Below are positions 40,660-49,375 of a stretch of 64,000 bases of DNA, piece by piece. Within the stretch, counting starts at the first letter, position 1, and every line of letters starts with the position of its first letter. A program made the position numbers and the translations under genes. A model generated the notes under the pieces. It was not told the DNA's origin and searched no databases. It was given only the letters and a program-made list of their open reading frames with translations. This DNA comes from Roseicyclus amphidinii. GTDB lineage: Bacteria > Pseudomonadota > Alphaproteobacteria > Rhodobacterales > Rhodobacteraceae. The stretch lies in assembly GCF_030163755.1 (NCBI RefSeq), contig NZ_JASJOE010000010.1, positions 17,717 to 81,716 on the forward strand. Direction: 5' to 3'.

Positions 40660-42288
40660 ATGGAACAGGCGGATGTCATCGTGATCGGGGCAGGGCTGTC
40701 GGGGCTGGTGAGCGCCTGGCACGCGGCCGAACGCGGGCGGCGGGTGTTGATCCTCGAGCAGGAGGGGCCGCAATCCCTCGGCGGGCAGGCCTGGTGGAGC
40801 CTTGGCGGTCTGTTCATGGTCGACACCCCCGAACAGCGCCGCTTGCGCCTGCGCGACAGCCGCGATCTTGCCGCGCGCGACTGGTTCGGCTCGGCCGGGT
40901 TCGACCGGCCCGAAGATGCCAACCCGCGCGCCTGGGCCGAGGCCTATCTCGATTTCGCCGCAGGCCCGATGCGGGCCTATCTCCACGGGCTCGGGATGCG
41001 CTGGTTCCCGGTCGTCGGCTGGGCCGAACGCCGCTACGCGCCCGAGGGGCACGGCAACAGCCTTCCCCGCTTCCACGTCACATGGGGCACCGGAACGGGC
41101 GTGGTGAAACCCTATGCGGTCCGCGTCATGGCCCATCCGCGCATCACGCTCGCCTTCCGTCGCCGGGTCACGGCGCTGACGGTCGAGGCGGGTCTCGTCA
41201 CCGGGGTCGAGGGCGAGATCCTCGCCCCCGACAATGCGCCCATCGGGGCCAGCACCAACCGCAGCGTCACCGGACGCTTCGCCGCCCGCGCCGAGGCGGT
41301 GGTGATCGCCTCGGGCGGCATCGGCGGCAACCACGACCTTGTCCGCGCCGCATGGCCCGAGGCCCGCCTCGGCCCCGCGCCCGTGCGCATGGTCTCGGGC
41401 GTGCCCGATTACGTCGATGGCGCGATGCTTGGCCATGCCGAGGCCGCAGGCGCTCAGCTCATCAACCGCGACCGGATGTGGCACTATTGCGAGGGTCTGC
41501 AGAACTGGGACCCGATCTGGCCGAACCACGGCATCCGCATCCTGCCCGGCCCCTCCTCGCTCTGGCTCGACGCGCGGGGAGACCGGATGGAGGCCCCCTG
41601 CTTCCCCGGCTTCGACACGCTCGGCACGCTCAGGCGCATCCTGTCGACGGGTCACGCGCACAGCTGGTTCATCCTGACCCAGTCCATCGTCGAAAAGGAG
41701 TTTGCCCTGTCGGGCAGCGAGCAGAACCCCGACCTGACCTCCGGCAAGTGGCTGGCCGTGCTGCGCGAGCGTCTGGGCAAGGGCGCGACCCGCGCGGTCG
41801 AAGCCTTCAAGGAGAAGGGAGCGGATTTCGTGGTCGCCCGCGATCTCGAGACCCTCGTCACGGGCATGACCGCGCTCACCCCCGAGGCCCCGCTCGACCC
41901 CGCCCAAATCCGCGCGCAGATCGAGGCGCGCGATGCCGCCATCGACAGCGGAGCCGAGGATGCGCAGGTCACCGCCATCCGGCAGGCGCGCCGCTACCTC
42001 GGCGACAGGCTGGTGCGCACGGCGAAACCCCACCGCCTGCTCGACCCGGCCCACGGGCCGCTGATCGCCGTGCGCCTCAACATCCTGACGCGCAAGTCGC
42101 TCGGCGGGTTGCACACCGACCTCTCGGCGCGCGCCCTGCGCCCCGACGGCACCACCTTCCCCGGCCTCTTCGCCGTGGGCGAGGCGGCGGGGTTTGGCGG
42201 GGGCGGCTACCACGGCTACAACGCGCTCGAGGGCACGTTTCTGGGCGGCTGCATCTTCTCGGGCAGGACGGCGGGCGAGGGGGTCTGA
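40660..42288 (+). CDS. FAD-binding dehydrogenase (fumarate reductase / ketosteroid dehydrogenase-like flavoprotein)
   Basis: A 542-residue flavoprotein of the FAD_binding_2 family. The dinucleotide site IVIGAGLSGLVSAWHAAERG is at the N-terminus, with LEQEGPQSLGGQAWWSLGG, the second FAD contact VVIASGGIGGNHDLVRAAWP, and C-terminal GLFAVGEAAGFGGGGYHGYN. No signal peptide or haem motif is present, so it is probably a cytoplasmic dehydrogenase or reductase. GGGGAGG precedes the ATG at 40660; the longer frame upstream covers the VOC gene in antisense. The substrate is unknown. Confidence 0.9.
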   Translation: MEQADVIVIGAGLSGLVSAWHAAERGRRVLILEQEGPQSLGGQAWWSLGGLFMVDTPEQRRLRLRDSRDLAARDWFGSAGFDRPEDANPRAWAEAYLDFAAGPMRAYLHGLGMRWFPVVGWAERRYAPEGHGNSLPRFHVTWGTGTGVVKPYAVRVMAHPRITLAFRRRVTALTVEAGLVTGVEGEILAPDNAPIGASTNRSVTGRFAARAEAVVIASGGIGGNHDLVRAAWPEARLGPAPVRMVSGVPDYVDGAMLGHAEAAGAQLINRDRMWHYCEGLQNWDPIWPNHGIRILPGPSSLWLDARGDRMEAPCFPGFDTLGTLRRILSTGHAHSWFILTQSIVEKEFALSGSEQNPDLTSGKWLAVLRERLGKGATRAVEAFKEKGADFVVARDLETLVTGMTALTPEAPLDPAQIRAQIEARDAAIDSGAEDAQVTAIRQARRYLGDRLVRTAKPHRLLDPAHGPLIAVRLNILTRKSLGGLHTDLSARALRPDGTTFPGLFAVGEAAGFGGGGYHGYNALEGTFLGGCIFSGRTAGEGV

Positions 42289-42388
42289 CCCGCCCGCCTG
42301 CTTGCCCCCCCGGCTTGCCCACCGGTCCCGCATCTGCTTCACAGGGGCAAGTCCCGCGCGTCCCCCCGTATCGGAAAGGCTTCGCCCC

Positions 42389-43255
42389 ATGCCCAACCGC
42401 CGCCCGCCCGAAACGCCCGCGCCCGCCGATGCCGCTGCGCGCCGGGCGGTCCCACCGGTGATCTGCTACCCCGACACGACCCTGCCGCATCCCGCCGAAG
42501 ACATGTTGGCCGGCGCGCGCTCGGGTCTCGTGCTGCGCGACAGCGTCACCGTTCCCCCGCGCGAGGCGCGCTGTTTCCGCGCCCGTGCGGGGCAGGTCAT
42601 CCGCATCCGCTCGATCGAGGGGCCGCAGGTCGGTGACCTGAACCTGTGGAACGCCGCCGACCTGTCCGAGCGGTTCTACTCGGGCAAGACGCGCGCCCTG
42701 CACGGCACGCATGTGACGACCGGCGACCGGCTCTGGTCGAGCTTCCCGAGCTTGCGGCCGATGGCGACCGTGGTGCGCGATACGCTCGACTGGTATGGCA
42801 TCGACAGCTTCGGCGCGGCGGTCCATGACGTGATCGGCACGCGCTGCGATCCCTATACCCATGCGCTTCTGAGCGATGGCGGGCAGTATCACCACTGCTG
42901 CCACTCCAACCTGACCCGCGCGCTGGCCGCCGGGACCGGGCTGCCGGCGGCCGAGGCCGAGCGCCATGTCCACGACGTGCTCAACGTGTTCATGTGCACC
43001 GGGTTTTCGCGCGGCACCGGCCAATACATCATGAAGGCAAGTCCGGTGCGCCCCGGCGATCACATCGACCTGCTGGCCGAGATCGACCTTCTGGGGGCGC
43101 TTTCGGCCTGTCCGGGCGGCGATTGCGGGGCCGAGCATTCCTCGGACACGGCCCCCTGCCACCCCTTGCTGGTCGAGGTGTTCGACTGCGCCCTGACGGC
43201 CGATTGGACCCCGCCGCCCGTCAATGCCTACGACCGTTCGCACGGGACGGGCTGA
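42389..43255 (+). CDS. DUF1989 / urea carboxylase-associated family protein
   Basis: A 288-residue protein of the DUF1989 family, whose members are often encoded near urea carboxylase or amino-acid catabolic genes. Family features are REARCFRARAGQVIRIRSIEG, GDLNLWNAADLSERFYSGKT, CDPYTHALLSDGGQYHHCCH with candidate metal ligands, and GDHIDLLAEIDLLGALSACP. The ATG at 42389 begins after a disordered proline-rich N-terminus (PNRRPPETPAPADAAARR). It ends just before the ODC leader, so a nitrogen-related context is possible. No urea carboxylase gene is nearby. Confidence 0.85.
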   Translation: MPNRRPPETPAPADAAARRAVPPVICYPDTTLPHPAEDMLAGARSGLVLRDSVTVPPREARCFRARAGQVIRIRSIEGPQVGDLNLWNAADLSERFYSGKTRALHGTHVTTGDRLWSSFPSLRPMATVVRDTLDWYGIDSFGAAVHDVIGTRCDPYTHALLSDGGQYHHCCHSNLTRALAAGTGLPAAEAERHVHDVLNVFMCTGFSRGTGQYIMKASPVRPGDHIDLLAEIDLLGALSACPGGDCGAEHSSDTAPCHPLLVEVFDCALTADWTPPPVNAYDRSHGTG

Positions 43256-43385
43256 GGGCGGGCCGAGGTCCGGCTTAGGGGCCGATCACCATCGCGGAAA
43301 CCGCATGTGGCATGGCGGAAACACCCCCGAGAGCGAGCTCGAAAAAATCCCTTGCGCCGACTCGGGCAAAGCCTCATACGCCCGC

Positions 43386-43527
43386 CGCAAGACGCCAACG
43401 CACGCGCCTCTGTCACGGGTGGTAAGTCGGGGATGTTCCCCGGGATAACCATCGCAGTTACGTAGCGACGGTAACGTCTCCCTTGGAAGTTGCGGGGCCA
43501 GTGGCCCCCGGTCTGTCGGAGATGACC
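43386..43527 (+). ncRNA. Structured ODC mRNA leader, candidate speF-type cis-regulatory RNA
   Basis: The roughly 270-base gap before the ornithine decarboxylase gene holds a weak promoter candidate (TTGCGC at 43352, TCATAC at 43374). Three consecutive hairpins follow: CGGGGA-TGT-TCCCCG at 43428-43442, GTTAC...GTAAC at 43457-43475, and GGGGCC-AGT-GGCCCC at 43494-43508, the last ending about 10 bases before the GGAG Shine-Dalgarno. Alphaproteobacterial ODC genes are known to carry the Rfam speF motif; assignment here rests on position and hairpin layout. Confidence 0.55.
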
Positions 43528-44697
43528 ATGAACGCTACGATTGCCGATTTCTCGGCCTCTTTTCCTGTCGCATCCGCCCGCCTCGAGGGCTTCATCGCCG
43601 CGCATCACTTCGAGCGCCCGACGCTGGTGATCGATATCGACCGCGTCGAGCAGCAGTATCGCGCGCTGGCCGCGGGCCTTGGCCCGGCCGCGATCCACTA
43701 CGCCGTCAAGGCGAACCCCGCCGACGCCATCATCGACCGGCTGGTCGACCTGGGCAGCCGCTTCGACGCCGCCTCGCGCGGCGAGATCGAGCTGTGCCTG
43801 TCGCATGGCGCCCACCCCGAGGCGATTTCCTACGGCAACACGGTCAAGCGCGCCTCGGACATCGCCTTCGCGCATCGCGCGGGCATCACGCTGTTCGCCG
43901 CCGACGCCGCCGAGGAGATCGTCAAGATCGCCGAGCATGCGCCCGGCGCGCAGGTCTACATCCGCCTGCTGGTCGAGGCCTCGGGCGCCGACTGGCCGCT
44001 GACGCGCAAGTTCGGCACCACCCGCGACACCGCGCTGGCGCTGATGGCGCAGGCGCGCGAGTTGGGCCTGCGCCCGGTTGGACTCAGCTTCCATGTCGGC
44101 TCGCAAACCCGCGACCCGGCGATGTGGGCCTCGACGCTCGACCAGGTGGCTGCTGTCTGGGCCGCTGCCGAGGATGCAGGCTTCGCGCTGGACCTGTTGA
44201 ACATCGGCGGCGGGTTCCCCGCCTTCTACGGCGACGCGATCCCGCATCCCACGGCCTATGCGGCCGCTGTGATGGAGCTGGTCACCACCCGCTTCCCCGA
44301 AGGCATCCGCATCATGGCCGAGCCCGGCCGCGGCATGGTGGCCGAGGCCGGCATGATCGCCGCCGAGGTGCTTCTGGTCGCCAAGAAATCCGAGGACGAC
44401 CTGCACCGCTGGGTCTATCTTGACATCGGCAAGTTCTCGGGCCTGGCCGAAACGATGGACGAGGCGATCCGCTACCAGTTCGTCACCCCCCATGACGGCG
44501 AGGCGACCGGCCCCTGCATCCTGGCGGGTCCGTCCTGCGACAGCGCGGACGTGCTTTATGAAAAGCGCCCCGTGGCCCTGCCGCTGGCGCTGAAATCCGG
44601 CGACCGCGTCCTGATCCGCAATTGTGGGGCCTACACCTCGTCCTATGCCTCGGTGGGGTTCAACGGTTTCCCGCCGCTGGACGTCGTCGTCATCTGA
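43528..44697 (+). CDS. Ornithine/lysine-type decarboxylase, PLP fold III
   Basis: A eukaryotic-type ornithine decarboxylase of 389 residues making putrescine. The PLP lysine is K61 in IHYAVKANP. The phosphate-binding loop is LLNIGGGFPAFY, followed by EPGRGMVAEAG, and the active-site cysteine and aspartate lie in GPSCDSADVLYEK. The ATG at 43528 is chosen because GGAG is six bases upstream; the ATG at 43522 touches the Shine-Dalgarno. The start follows a structured leader of the kind expected for polyamine control. Bifunctional ornithine/lysine activity is known for relatives and cannot be excluded. Confidence 0.93.
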   Translation: MNATIADFSASFPVASARLEGFIAAHHFERPTLVIDIDRVEQQYRALAAGLGPAAIHYAVKANPADAIIDRLVDLGSRFDAASRGEIELCLSHGAHPEAISYGNTVKRASDIAFAHRAGITLFAADAAEEIVKIAEHAPGAQVYIRLLVEASGADWPLTRKFGTTRDTALALMAQARELGLRPVGLSFHVGSQTRDPAMWASTLDQVAAVWAAAEDAGFALDLLNIGGGFPAFYGDAIPHPTAYAAAVMELVTTRFPEGIRIMAEPGRGMVAEAGMIAAEVLLVAKKSEDDLHRWVYLDIGKFSGLAETMDEAIRYQFVTPHDGEATGPCILAGPSCDSADVLYEKRPVALPLALKSGDRVLIRNCGAYTSSYASVGFNGFPPLDVVVI

Positions 44698-44700
44698 CAC

Positions 44701-44747
44701 GCCGCGCCGCCCGGCTGTTCCGATCCGTCGCAGCCGGGCGGCGCGGC
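44701..44747 (+). terminator. Perfect 17-bp stem-loop after the ODC gene
   Basis: GCCGCGCCGCCCGGCTG (44701-44717) pairs perfectly with CAGCCGGGCGGCGCGGC (44731-44747) around a 13-base loop, starting six bases after the ODC stop. It is followed by TGACCG, not a U-tract. It would block 3' exonucleases and may terminate or strongly attenuate into the TSUP gene. Confidence 0.75.
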
Positions 44748-44813
44748 TGACCGCTGGCCTTGTGCCACTGCTCGCGCTATGGCTTGGGCAGACCAAGCAT
44801 CCGGGCCGCACCC

Positions 44814-45740
44814 ATGCAAATCTACCTGCCCATCGCCGAAGTCAGCGTGAATGCCTTCATGCTGCTGGGGCTTGGCGGGCTGGTGGGTATCCTGTCGGGG
44901 ATGTTCGGGGTCGGCGGCGGGTTCCTGATCACCCCGCTCTTGTTCTTCGTCGGCATCCCGCCCGCCGTGGCGGTGGCAACCTCCACCAACCAGATCGTCG
45001 CCTCTTCGGTGTCGGGGGTGCTGGCGCATTTCAAGCGCAAGACCGTGGATCTCAAGATGGGCGTCGTCCTGCTGGCCGGTGGCCTCGTGGGCACGGTCGC
45101 GGGCGTGCAGGTCTTCTCGGCGCTGGCGCGGCTGGGGCAGGTCGATCTGCTGGTGCAGCTGTGCTACGTGCTGTTCCTTGGGGTGATCGGCACGCTGATG
45201 CTGGCCGAAAGCCTGCGCGCGGCGCGGCGCGCGCGCCATCCCGCGGCCCCGTCCCCCGCACCGCGCAAGGCGCGGGGCTGGATGCAGAAGCTTCCCCTCA
45301 AGATGCGGTTCCGCACCTCGGGCCTGTATATCTCGGTCATCCCGCCCTTGCTGGTGGGCTGCTTCGTCGGTCTGCTCGCCGCGATCATGGGCGTGGGCGG
45401 CGGCTTCGTGATGGTCCCCGCGATGATCTACCTGCTGGGGATGCCGACCAAGGTGGTGGTGGGCACCTCGCTGTTCCAGATCATCTTCGTTGCCGGGGCC
45501 GCCACCGTGATGCATGCGACGGCCAACTACTCGGTCGACATGGTGCTGGCGCTGTTGCTGATCCTGGGCGGCGTGATCGGGGCGCAGGTCGGCACGCGGA
45601 TCGGGGTGAAGATGAAGGCCGAGAACCTGCGCATCCTGCTGGCGCTGATGGTGCTTCTGGTCTGCGGGCGGCTGGCGCTGGATCTCGTGCTGACCCCGAC
45701 CGAGCTGTATTCGCTCAGCGACGCGCGGGTCGCGCCGTGA
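44814..45740 (+). CDS. TSUP family permease (TauE/SafE sulfite exporter type)
   Basis: A 308-residue inner-membrane protein with about eight helices in two homologous halves. The repeat signature appears twice: GILSGMFGVGGGFLITPLL and GLLAAIMGVGGGFVMVPAM, joined by a basic cytoplasmic loop (RAARRARHPAAPSPAPRKA). TSUP proteins export sulfite, organosulfonates or related anions. The start at 44814 is taken over an earlier TTG. The TIGR02186 gene overlaps its stop (GTGA), a pairing typical of alphaproteobacteria that suggests a functional complex. Confidence 0.92.
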   Translation: MQIYLPIAEVSVNAFMLLGLGGLVGILSGMFGVGGGFLITPLLFFVGIPPAVAVATSTNQIVASSVSGVLAHFKRKTVDLKMGVVLLAGGLVGTVAGVQVFSALARLGQVDLLVQLCYVLFLGVIGTLMLAESLRAARRARHPAAPSPAPRKARGWMQKLPLKMRFRTSGLYISVIPPLLVGCFVGLLAAIMGVGGGFVMVPAMIYLLGMPTKVVVGTSLFQIIFVAGAATVMHATANYSVDMVLALLLILGGVIGAQVGTRIGVKMKAENLRILLALMVLLVCGRLALDLVLTPTELYSLSDARVAP

Positions 45741-46513
45741 GGCGGGCGCGCCTCCGGTGTCTTGCGCTGGCGGCCCTCGCGCTGGCGCTGTCACCTGCAA
45801 CCCCGGCGGGGGCCGAGTCGGTGGTGGCCGGGATGAGCCAGGAAGAGATCTCGATCACCACGAATTTCGACGGCTCCGAGATCCTGATCTTCGGCGCGGT
45901 GCGCCGCGACGCACCGCCGCCGGGCAGCGACCCGCTGGAGGTGATCGTGACCGTCCAGGGGCCAAGCCGGCCCGTCACCGTCCGCCGCAAGGACCGCCGC
46001 TTCGGGATCTGGGTGAACACGGATGCCTCCGAGATCGATCTTGCCCCGACCTTCTACGCGGTCTCGACCTCGGGACCCCTGGCCGAGGTGCTGACCCAGA
46101 CCGAGGACCTGCGCCACCGGGTGTCGGTGCCGCGCGCGATCCGGGCAGTGGGCACCGGGATCAGCGACCAGGAAAGCTTCACCGAGGCGCTGATCCGCAT
46201 CCGCAGCGACAGCAGCGCCTACCAGGTGAACGAGGGCGCGGTGCGGGTCCGGGAGCAGACATTGTTCGACACGGCCGTGCGCCTTCCGGCCAACCTGACC
46301 GAGGGGGCCTATCGCACGCGGATCTTCCTGACGCGGGGCGGAGAGGTGCTGGACGTCCATGAACAGGCGATCCCGGTCCGCAAGGTCGGGCTCGAGCGGA
46401 TCATCTACACGCTCGCCCACGAGCGTCCGCTGGCCTACGGCCTGCTGTCGCTTGTCATCGCGGTCTGCGCGGGCTGGCTGGCCTCGGCGGTGTTCCGCTA
46501 CATCCGGTCCTAA
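45737..46513 (+). CDS. TIGR02186 family membrane-anchored periplasmic protein
   Basis: A 258-residue protein starting at a GTG in a four-base overlap with the TSUP gene. The N-terminal signal peptide (LRCLALAALALALSPATPAGA) is followed by a periplasmic beta-rich domain (TTNFDGSEILIFGAVRRD, then VTVRRKDRRFGIWVNTD). One C-terminal helix (AYGLLSLVIAVCAGWLASAVF) leaves a short RYIRS tail in the cytoplasm. The family is restricted to alphaproteobacteria and regularly follows TSUP permeases; a role as accessory subunit is inferred. Its function is unknown. Confidence 0.85.
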   Translation: MRRARLRCLALAALALALSPATPAGAESVVAGMSQEEISITTNFDGSEILIFGAVRRDAPPPGSDPLEVIVTVQGPSRPVTVRRKDRRFGIWVNTDASEIDLAPTFYAVSTSGPLAEVLTQTEDLRHRVSVPRAIRAVGTGISDQESFTEALIRIRSDSSAYQVNEGAVRVREQTLFDTAVRLPANLTEGAYRTRIFLTRGGEVLDVHEQAIPVRKVGLERIIYTLAHERPLAYGLLSLVIAVCAGWLASAVFRYIRS

Positions 46514-46551
46514 GCGGTTTTCGAGGAAAAGCGGAGCAGGGCGCGCGCCGC

Positions 46552-47286
46552 TCAGCCGCGGCCGACATAGGGCATTTTCGTCGCCATGATCGTCTGGAAC
46601 AGGATGTTGGCCGACAGCGGCAGCTCGGCCATGTGGCGCACGGATGTCGCCACATGGGCCACGTCCATCACCTCGGGCGGAGGGTCGCCGCGCTGCATCG
46701 CCTGGTGGGCCGCGTCGCGCAGAAGATCGGTTTCGGCATTGCCGATGTCGATCTGTCCGCAGGCGATGTCATAGGGGCGCCCGTCGAGGGCGATCTGCCG
46801 CGTCAGCCCGGTGATGGCGTGCTTGGTCGCCGTGTAGGGCGCGGCCCCCGCGCGCGGGACATGGGCCGAGATCGAGCCGTTCATGATGATCCGCCCGCCC
46901 TGCGGCGTCTGCCGCCGCATCAGTCCGAAGGCCATGCGCGCGCACAGGAACATGCCGGTCAGGTTCACGTCGACCGCGCGGCGCCAGTCTTCGACGGCGA
47001 TCTCGTCGAGCGGGGCGGTGGGGCTGAAGATGCCCGCGTTGTTGAACAGGCAATCGAGCCGGCCCTGCGCTTCGGCGAACTCAAGAAAGGCCGCCTGCAC
47101 CGCGTCGGCATCGGTCACGTCGAGGGGCAGGGGAACGGCGGCCTCTCCATAGGTATCAGCCAGCGCCTCGAGCCGCTCGGCGCGGCGGGCGACAAGTCCG
47201 ACCGTCCAGCCGGCCTCGAGCATCTCGCGGGCCACCGCCTCGCCGATGCCGGCGCTGGCGCCGGTCACGATCATGGTCTTCGTCAT
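46552..47286 (-). CDS. SDR family oxidoreductase
   Basis: A 244-residue classical short-chain dehydrogenase. The nucleotide site is VTGASAGIGEAVAREM, followed by ARRAERLEALADT (basic residues suggesting NADP), FNNAGIF, and the catalytic serine in NGSISAHVPRAG with YTATKHA as YxxxK. The C-terminal SANILFQTIMATKMPYVGRG is characteristic of a YdfG/serine-dehydrogenase-like subgroup. The ATG at 47286 overlaps the helicase gene stop by four bases. The substrate is not indicated by neighbours. Confidence 0.9.
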   Translation of the reverse strand: MTKTMIVTGASAGIGEAVAREMLEAGWTVGLVARRAERLEALADTYGEAAVPLPLDVTDADAVQAAFLEFAEAQGRLDCLFNNAGIFSPTAPLDEIAVEDWRRAVDVNLTGMFLCARMAFGLMRRQTPQGGRIIMNGSISAHVPRAGAAPYTATKHAITGLTRQIALDGRPYDIACGQIDIGNAETDLLRDAAHQAMQRGDPPPEVMDVAHVATSVRHMAELPLSANILFQTIMATKMPYVGRG

Positions 47287-48809
47287 GTCTCCTCCGCTTC
47301 GAGGGTGAGGGGGGCGGCCGGGTCGGGCAGATCCGCGATGCCGAGCGGCTGGCGCGGTTTGGCCAGCGCGTAGCGCGTGACCCAGAGCAGCCGCTCCTCG
47401 GCGCGGGTGATGGCCACATAGGCCAGCCGCTTCCACAGCGCCTGCCCCGCCTCCATGCGCCCAGCGCGCGAGGCGGCGTAGAGGTCGGGGGCGAAGACCT
47501 GCACCGCGGGCCATTGGCTGCCTTGCGCCTTGTGGATCGTCACCGCCGCCCCGTGCAGGAAAGCCGCGCCCATGCGGGCGGCATAGGGGATGAAGGGCTC
47601 TTCCTCGTCCGGCTTCTCGATCTTCACGATGGACGCGGCCGAGAAGCGCGGGCTTTCCGCGCCGATCACGTGCAGGCGCGAAAAGCCGGGGCGCGAGCCG
47701 GGGCCGAGATAGATCGCCGGCGCGCCCTTGATCAGGCCCCGCGCCTCCAGGTCGATGCGGCGCTTGCGGTGCTTCAGCGGCAGCTCGATGCCGTCGCAGA
47801 TCAGCGGCTCGCCCGCGATCAGCGCATCCTCGGGCGCGCCATGCGCGCCGCGAAACGCGGTGATCAGGCGGATGCGCGTGGCGTTGCGCCAGACCAGCAC
47901 GGGGCTGCGCGCCATCAGGTCGCTGTCGACGCGGGGGGCGACCACCACCCGGTCGTCGCGGCGGGCGGCGTCCTCGATCATGCGCTCGAACCGCTCGAAG
48001 CTCAGCTCGGGATCGGAGAGCGCATGGGCAAGGTCGAGGATCGGGTTGTCGGCGTCCTGCCGGTGGATGCGGGCCAGGTCGAGGCGGTTGGCCGTGTCGA
48101 TCTTGTCGAAGACCATCTGGCCGGACTGGTTCACCGGCGCAAGCTGGGCGGGGTCACCGAAGAGCACGAGGAAAGGAAAGATCTCGCGCAGGTCGTCAAA
48201 CTGGCGGTCATCCAGCATCGAGCTTTCGTCGATCAGCCCGATATCGAGCGGGTCCTCGCGCCGTTTCCAGCCGGTGATGAAATCCGAGCCGCGCAGGCCG
48301 GCCGAAGCCAGCGCCGCGGGCACGGATTTCGTGGTCTCGTAGACCGCCTTGGCGCGGTCCATCGCGGCGTCGGTCAGGGCCTCGATCTCGGGTCGGTCGC
48401 CATTGCCGGCAAGCCATTCGGCGACCTTTTCGAACTCGGGGTCGTAGACCGGCGTATAGAGGATACGGTGGATCGTGGTCGCGGGCACGCCGCGGCTGCG
48501 CAACACGCTGGCGGCCTTGTTGGTGGGGGCGAGCACGGCGGCGGTGCGCCGGTCCTTGCGGCGGCGGCCCTCCCAGTCGCCCGAGATGATGTCGACGCCC
48601 GCGCCCTGCAAGGCGCGCACCAGTTCGGCGAGCAGAAGGGTCTTGCCCGATCCGGCCTTGCCGACCACGGCCATGACGCGGGCCTTGCCCTCGACCATGG
48701 GGGTGAGGGTGTCGTTGTCGATGTCCACGCCCATGCCTCGCAATGCCTCGGCGATGCGGTCATGGGCCTGGGCCTGGTCGTCGGAATAGGCAAGCGCGGG
48801 GGTCGTCAT
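47283..48809 (-). CDS. RecD-like superfamily 1 DNA helicase / AAA family ATPase
   Basis: A 508-residue single-chain helicase related to the motor of RecD2. Walker A is VVGKAGSGKT at 48-57. APTNKAASVLRSRGV (motif Ia), LIDESSMLDDRQF (motif II) and LFGDPAQLAPV (motif III) follow, with the C-terminal UvrD_C_2 segment AVTIHKAQGSQWP and VAITRAEERLLWV. It lacks the long N-terminal extension of RecD2 and is not beside recB or recC. It is coupled to an SDR gene by ATGA, which probably reflects compaction rather than joint function. The substrate structure is unknown. Confidence 0.88.
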   Translation of the reverse strand: MTTPALAYSDDQAQAHDRIAEALRGMGVDIDNDTLTPMVEGKARVMAVVGKAGSGKTLLLAELVRALQGAGVDIISGDWEGRRRKDRRTAAVLAPTNKAASVLRSRGVPATTIHRILYTPVYDPEFEKVAEWLAGNGDRPEIEALTDAAMDRAKAVYETTKSVPAALASAGLRGSDFITGWKRREDPLDIGLIDESSMLDDRQFDDLREIFPFLVLFGDPAQLAPVNQSGQMVFDKIDTANRLDLARIHRQDADNPILDLAHALSDPELSFERFERMIEDAARRDDRVVVAPRVDSDLMARSPVLVWRNATRIRLITAFRGAHGAPEDALIAGEPLICDGIELPLKHRKRRIDLEARGLIKGAPAIYLGPGSRPGFSRLHVIGAESPRFSAASIVKIEKPDEEEPFIPYAARMGAAFLHGAAVTIHKAQGSQWPAVQVFAPDLYAASRAGRMEAGQALWKRLAYVAITRAEERLLWVTRYALAKPRQPLGIADLPDPAAPLTLEAEET

Positions 48810-48881
48810 GGGCCGCACCCTAGCCCGCGGCGCGGGGGCGTGCGAGGGGCAAAGCGTCCCCACCCTGCCGCCTCCCGCGTG

Positions 48882-49208
48882 TCAGGCCGCGGGGTCCGGC
48901 AGCTCCAGCAGGGCCAGCGTGACCGGCGCAGCCTCGGGGCGGTCGGCCTCGACCCGGTCCGCCTGTTCGGCAAGCGTCAGCGCCATGTCGCGCGCGAGCG
49001 CGCGGTCGCGCCGGACGAGATCGGCATCGGTAAAGGTGCGCGCGAGCGCGGCATCGGCCGCAAGAAGGGCGTGGATCACCGCCAGCGCGCGGGTGTCCCG
49101 GTCGTCCAGGGCGAGGGCGGAGAGCAGGGCCTCGGCCGATCCATCGGCGCGTGTCAGCTTGTCCAGCACCCGTTCGAACAGGGCGCGGGTCGTCGTGTCA
49201 TGTGTCAT
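48882..49208 (-). CDS. Hypothetical alpha-helical protein
   Basis: A 108-residue protein I do not recognise. It is predicted mostly helical, rich in Ala, Leu, Asp and Arg (TTRALFERVLDKLTRADG, then ALARDMALTLAEQADRVEA), with no signal peptide or membrane segment. The ATG at 49208 has only a weak GGAC upstream. Third-position G/C is high, supporting coding. It lies between the lactate dehydrogenase gene and the RecD-like helicase on the same strand and could be co-transcribed with the helicase, 72 bases downstream. Confidence 0.6.
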   Translation of the reverse strand: MTHDTTTRALFERVLDKLTRADGSAEALLSALALDDRDTRALAVIHALLAADAALARTFTDADLVRRDRALARDMALTLAEQADRVEADRPEAAPVTLALLELPDPAA

Positions 49209-49318
49209 GCAAGAGTCCGTGGTCAGGCGACCGGCACACGCCCTTGGCATGTGGCGGCCATCCCCTCGGATAACGGCGCGGGATCGGCCGTTTTAGCCAC
49301 GTGAAGCAAATGCACGGC

Positions 49319-49347
49319 CATCGCGCCCACCACGGACGGGCGCGATG
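49319..49347 (-). terminator. Hairpin after the lactate dehydrogenase gene
   Basis: CATCGCGCCC (49319-49328) and GGGCGCGATG (49338-49347) form a perfect 10-bp stem with a nine-base loop, about 28 bases beyond the lldD stop on the minus strand. No U-tract follows, as for the other strong hairpins in this window apart from the atp terminator. Confidence 0.6.
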
Positions 49348-49375
49348 CTGCGGTCATGCACGCCGGGGTGCGGGA

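Noticed and set aside
40006..42396. Single 796-codon minus-strand protein covering the VOC gene and beyond
   Set aside because: Only the last 162 codons, from the ATG at 40494 with AAGGAGA, form the VOC protein; the rest is antisense to the FAD dehydrogenase.
46514..46551. GGTTTTCGAGGAAAAG in a convergent gap as a further palindrome-array member
   Set aside because: Only a 5-bp stem with a 3-base loop; too weak to group with the perfect 18-30 bp units.
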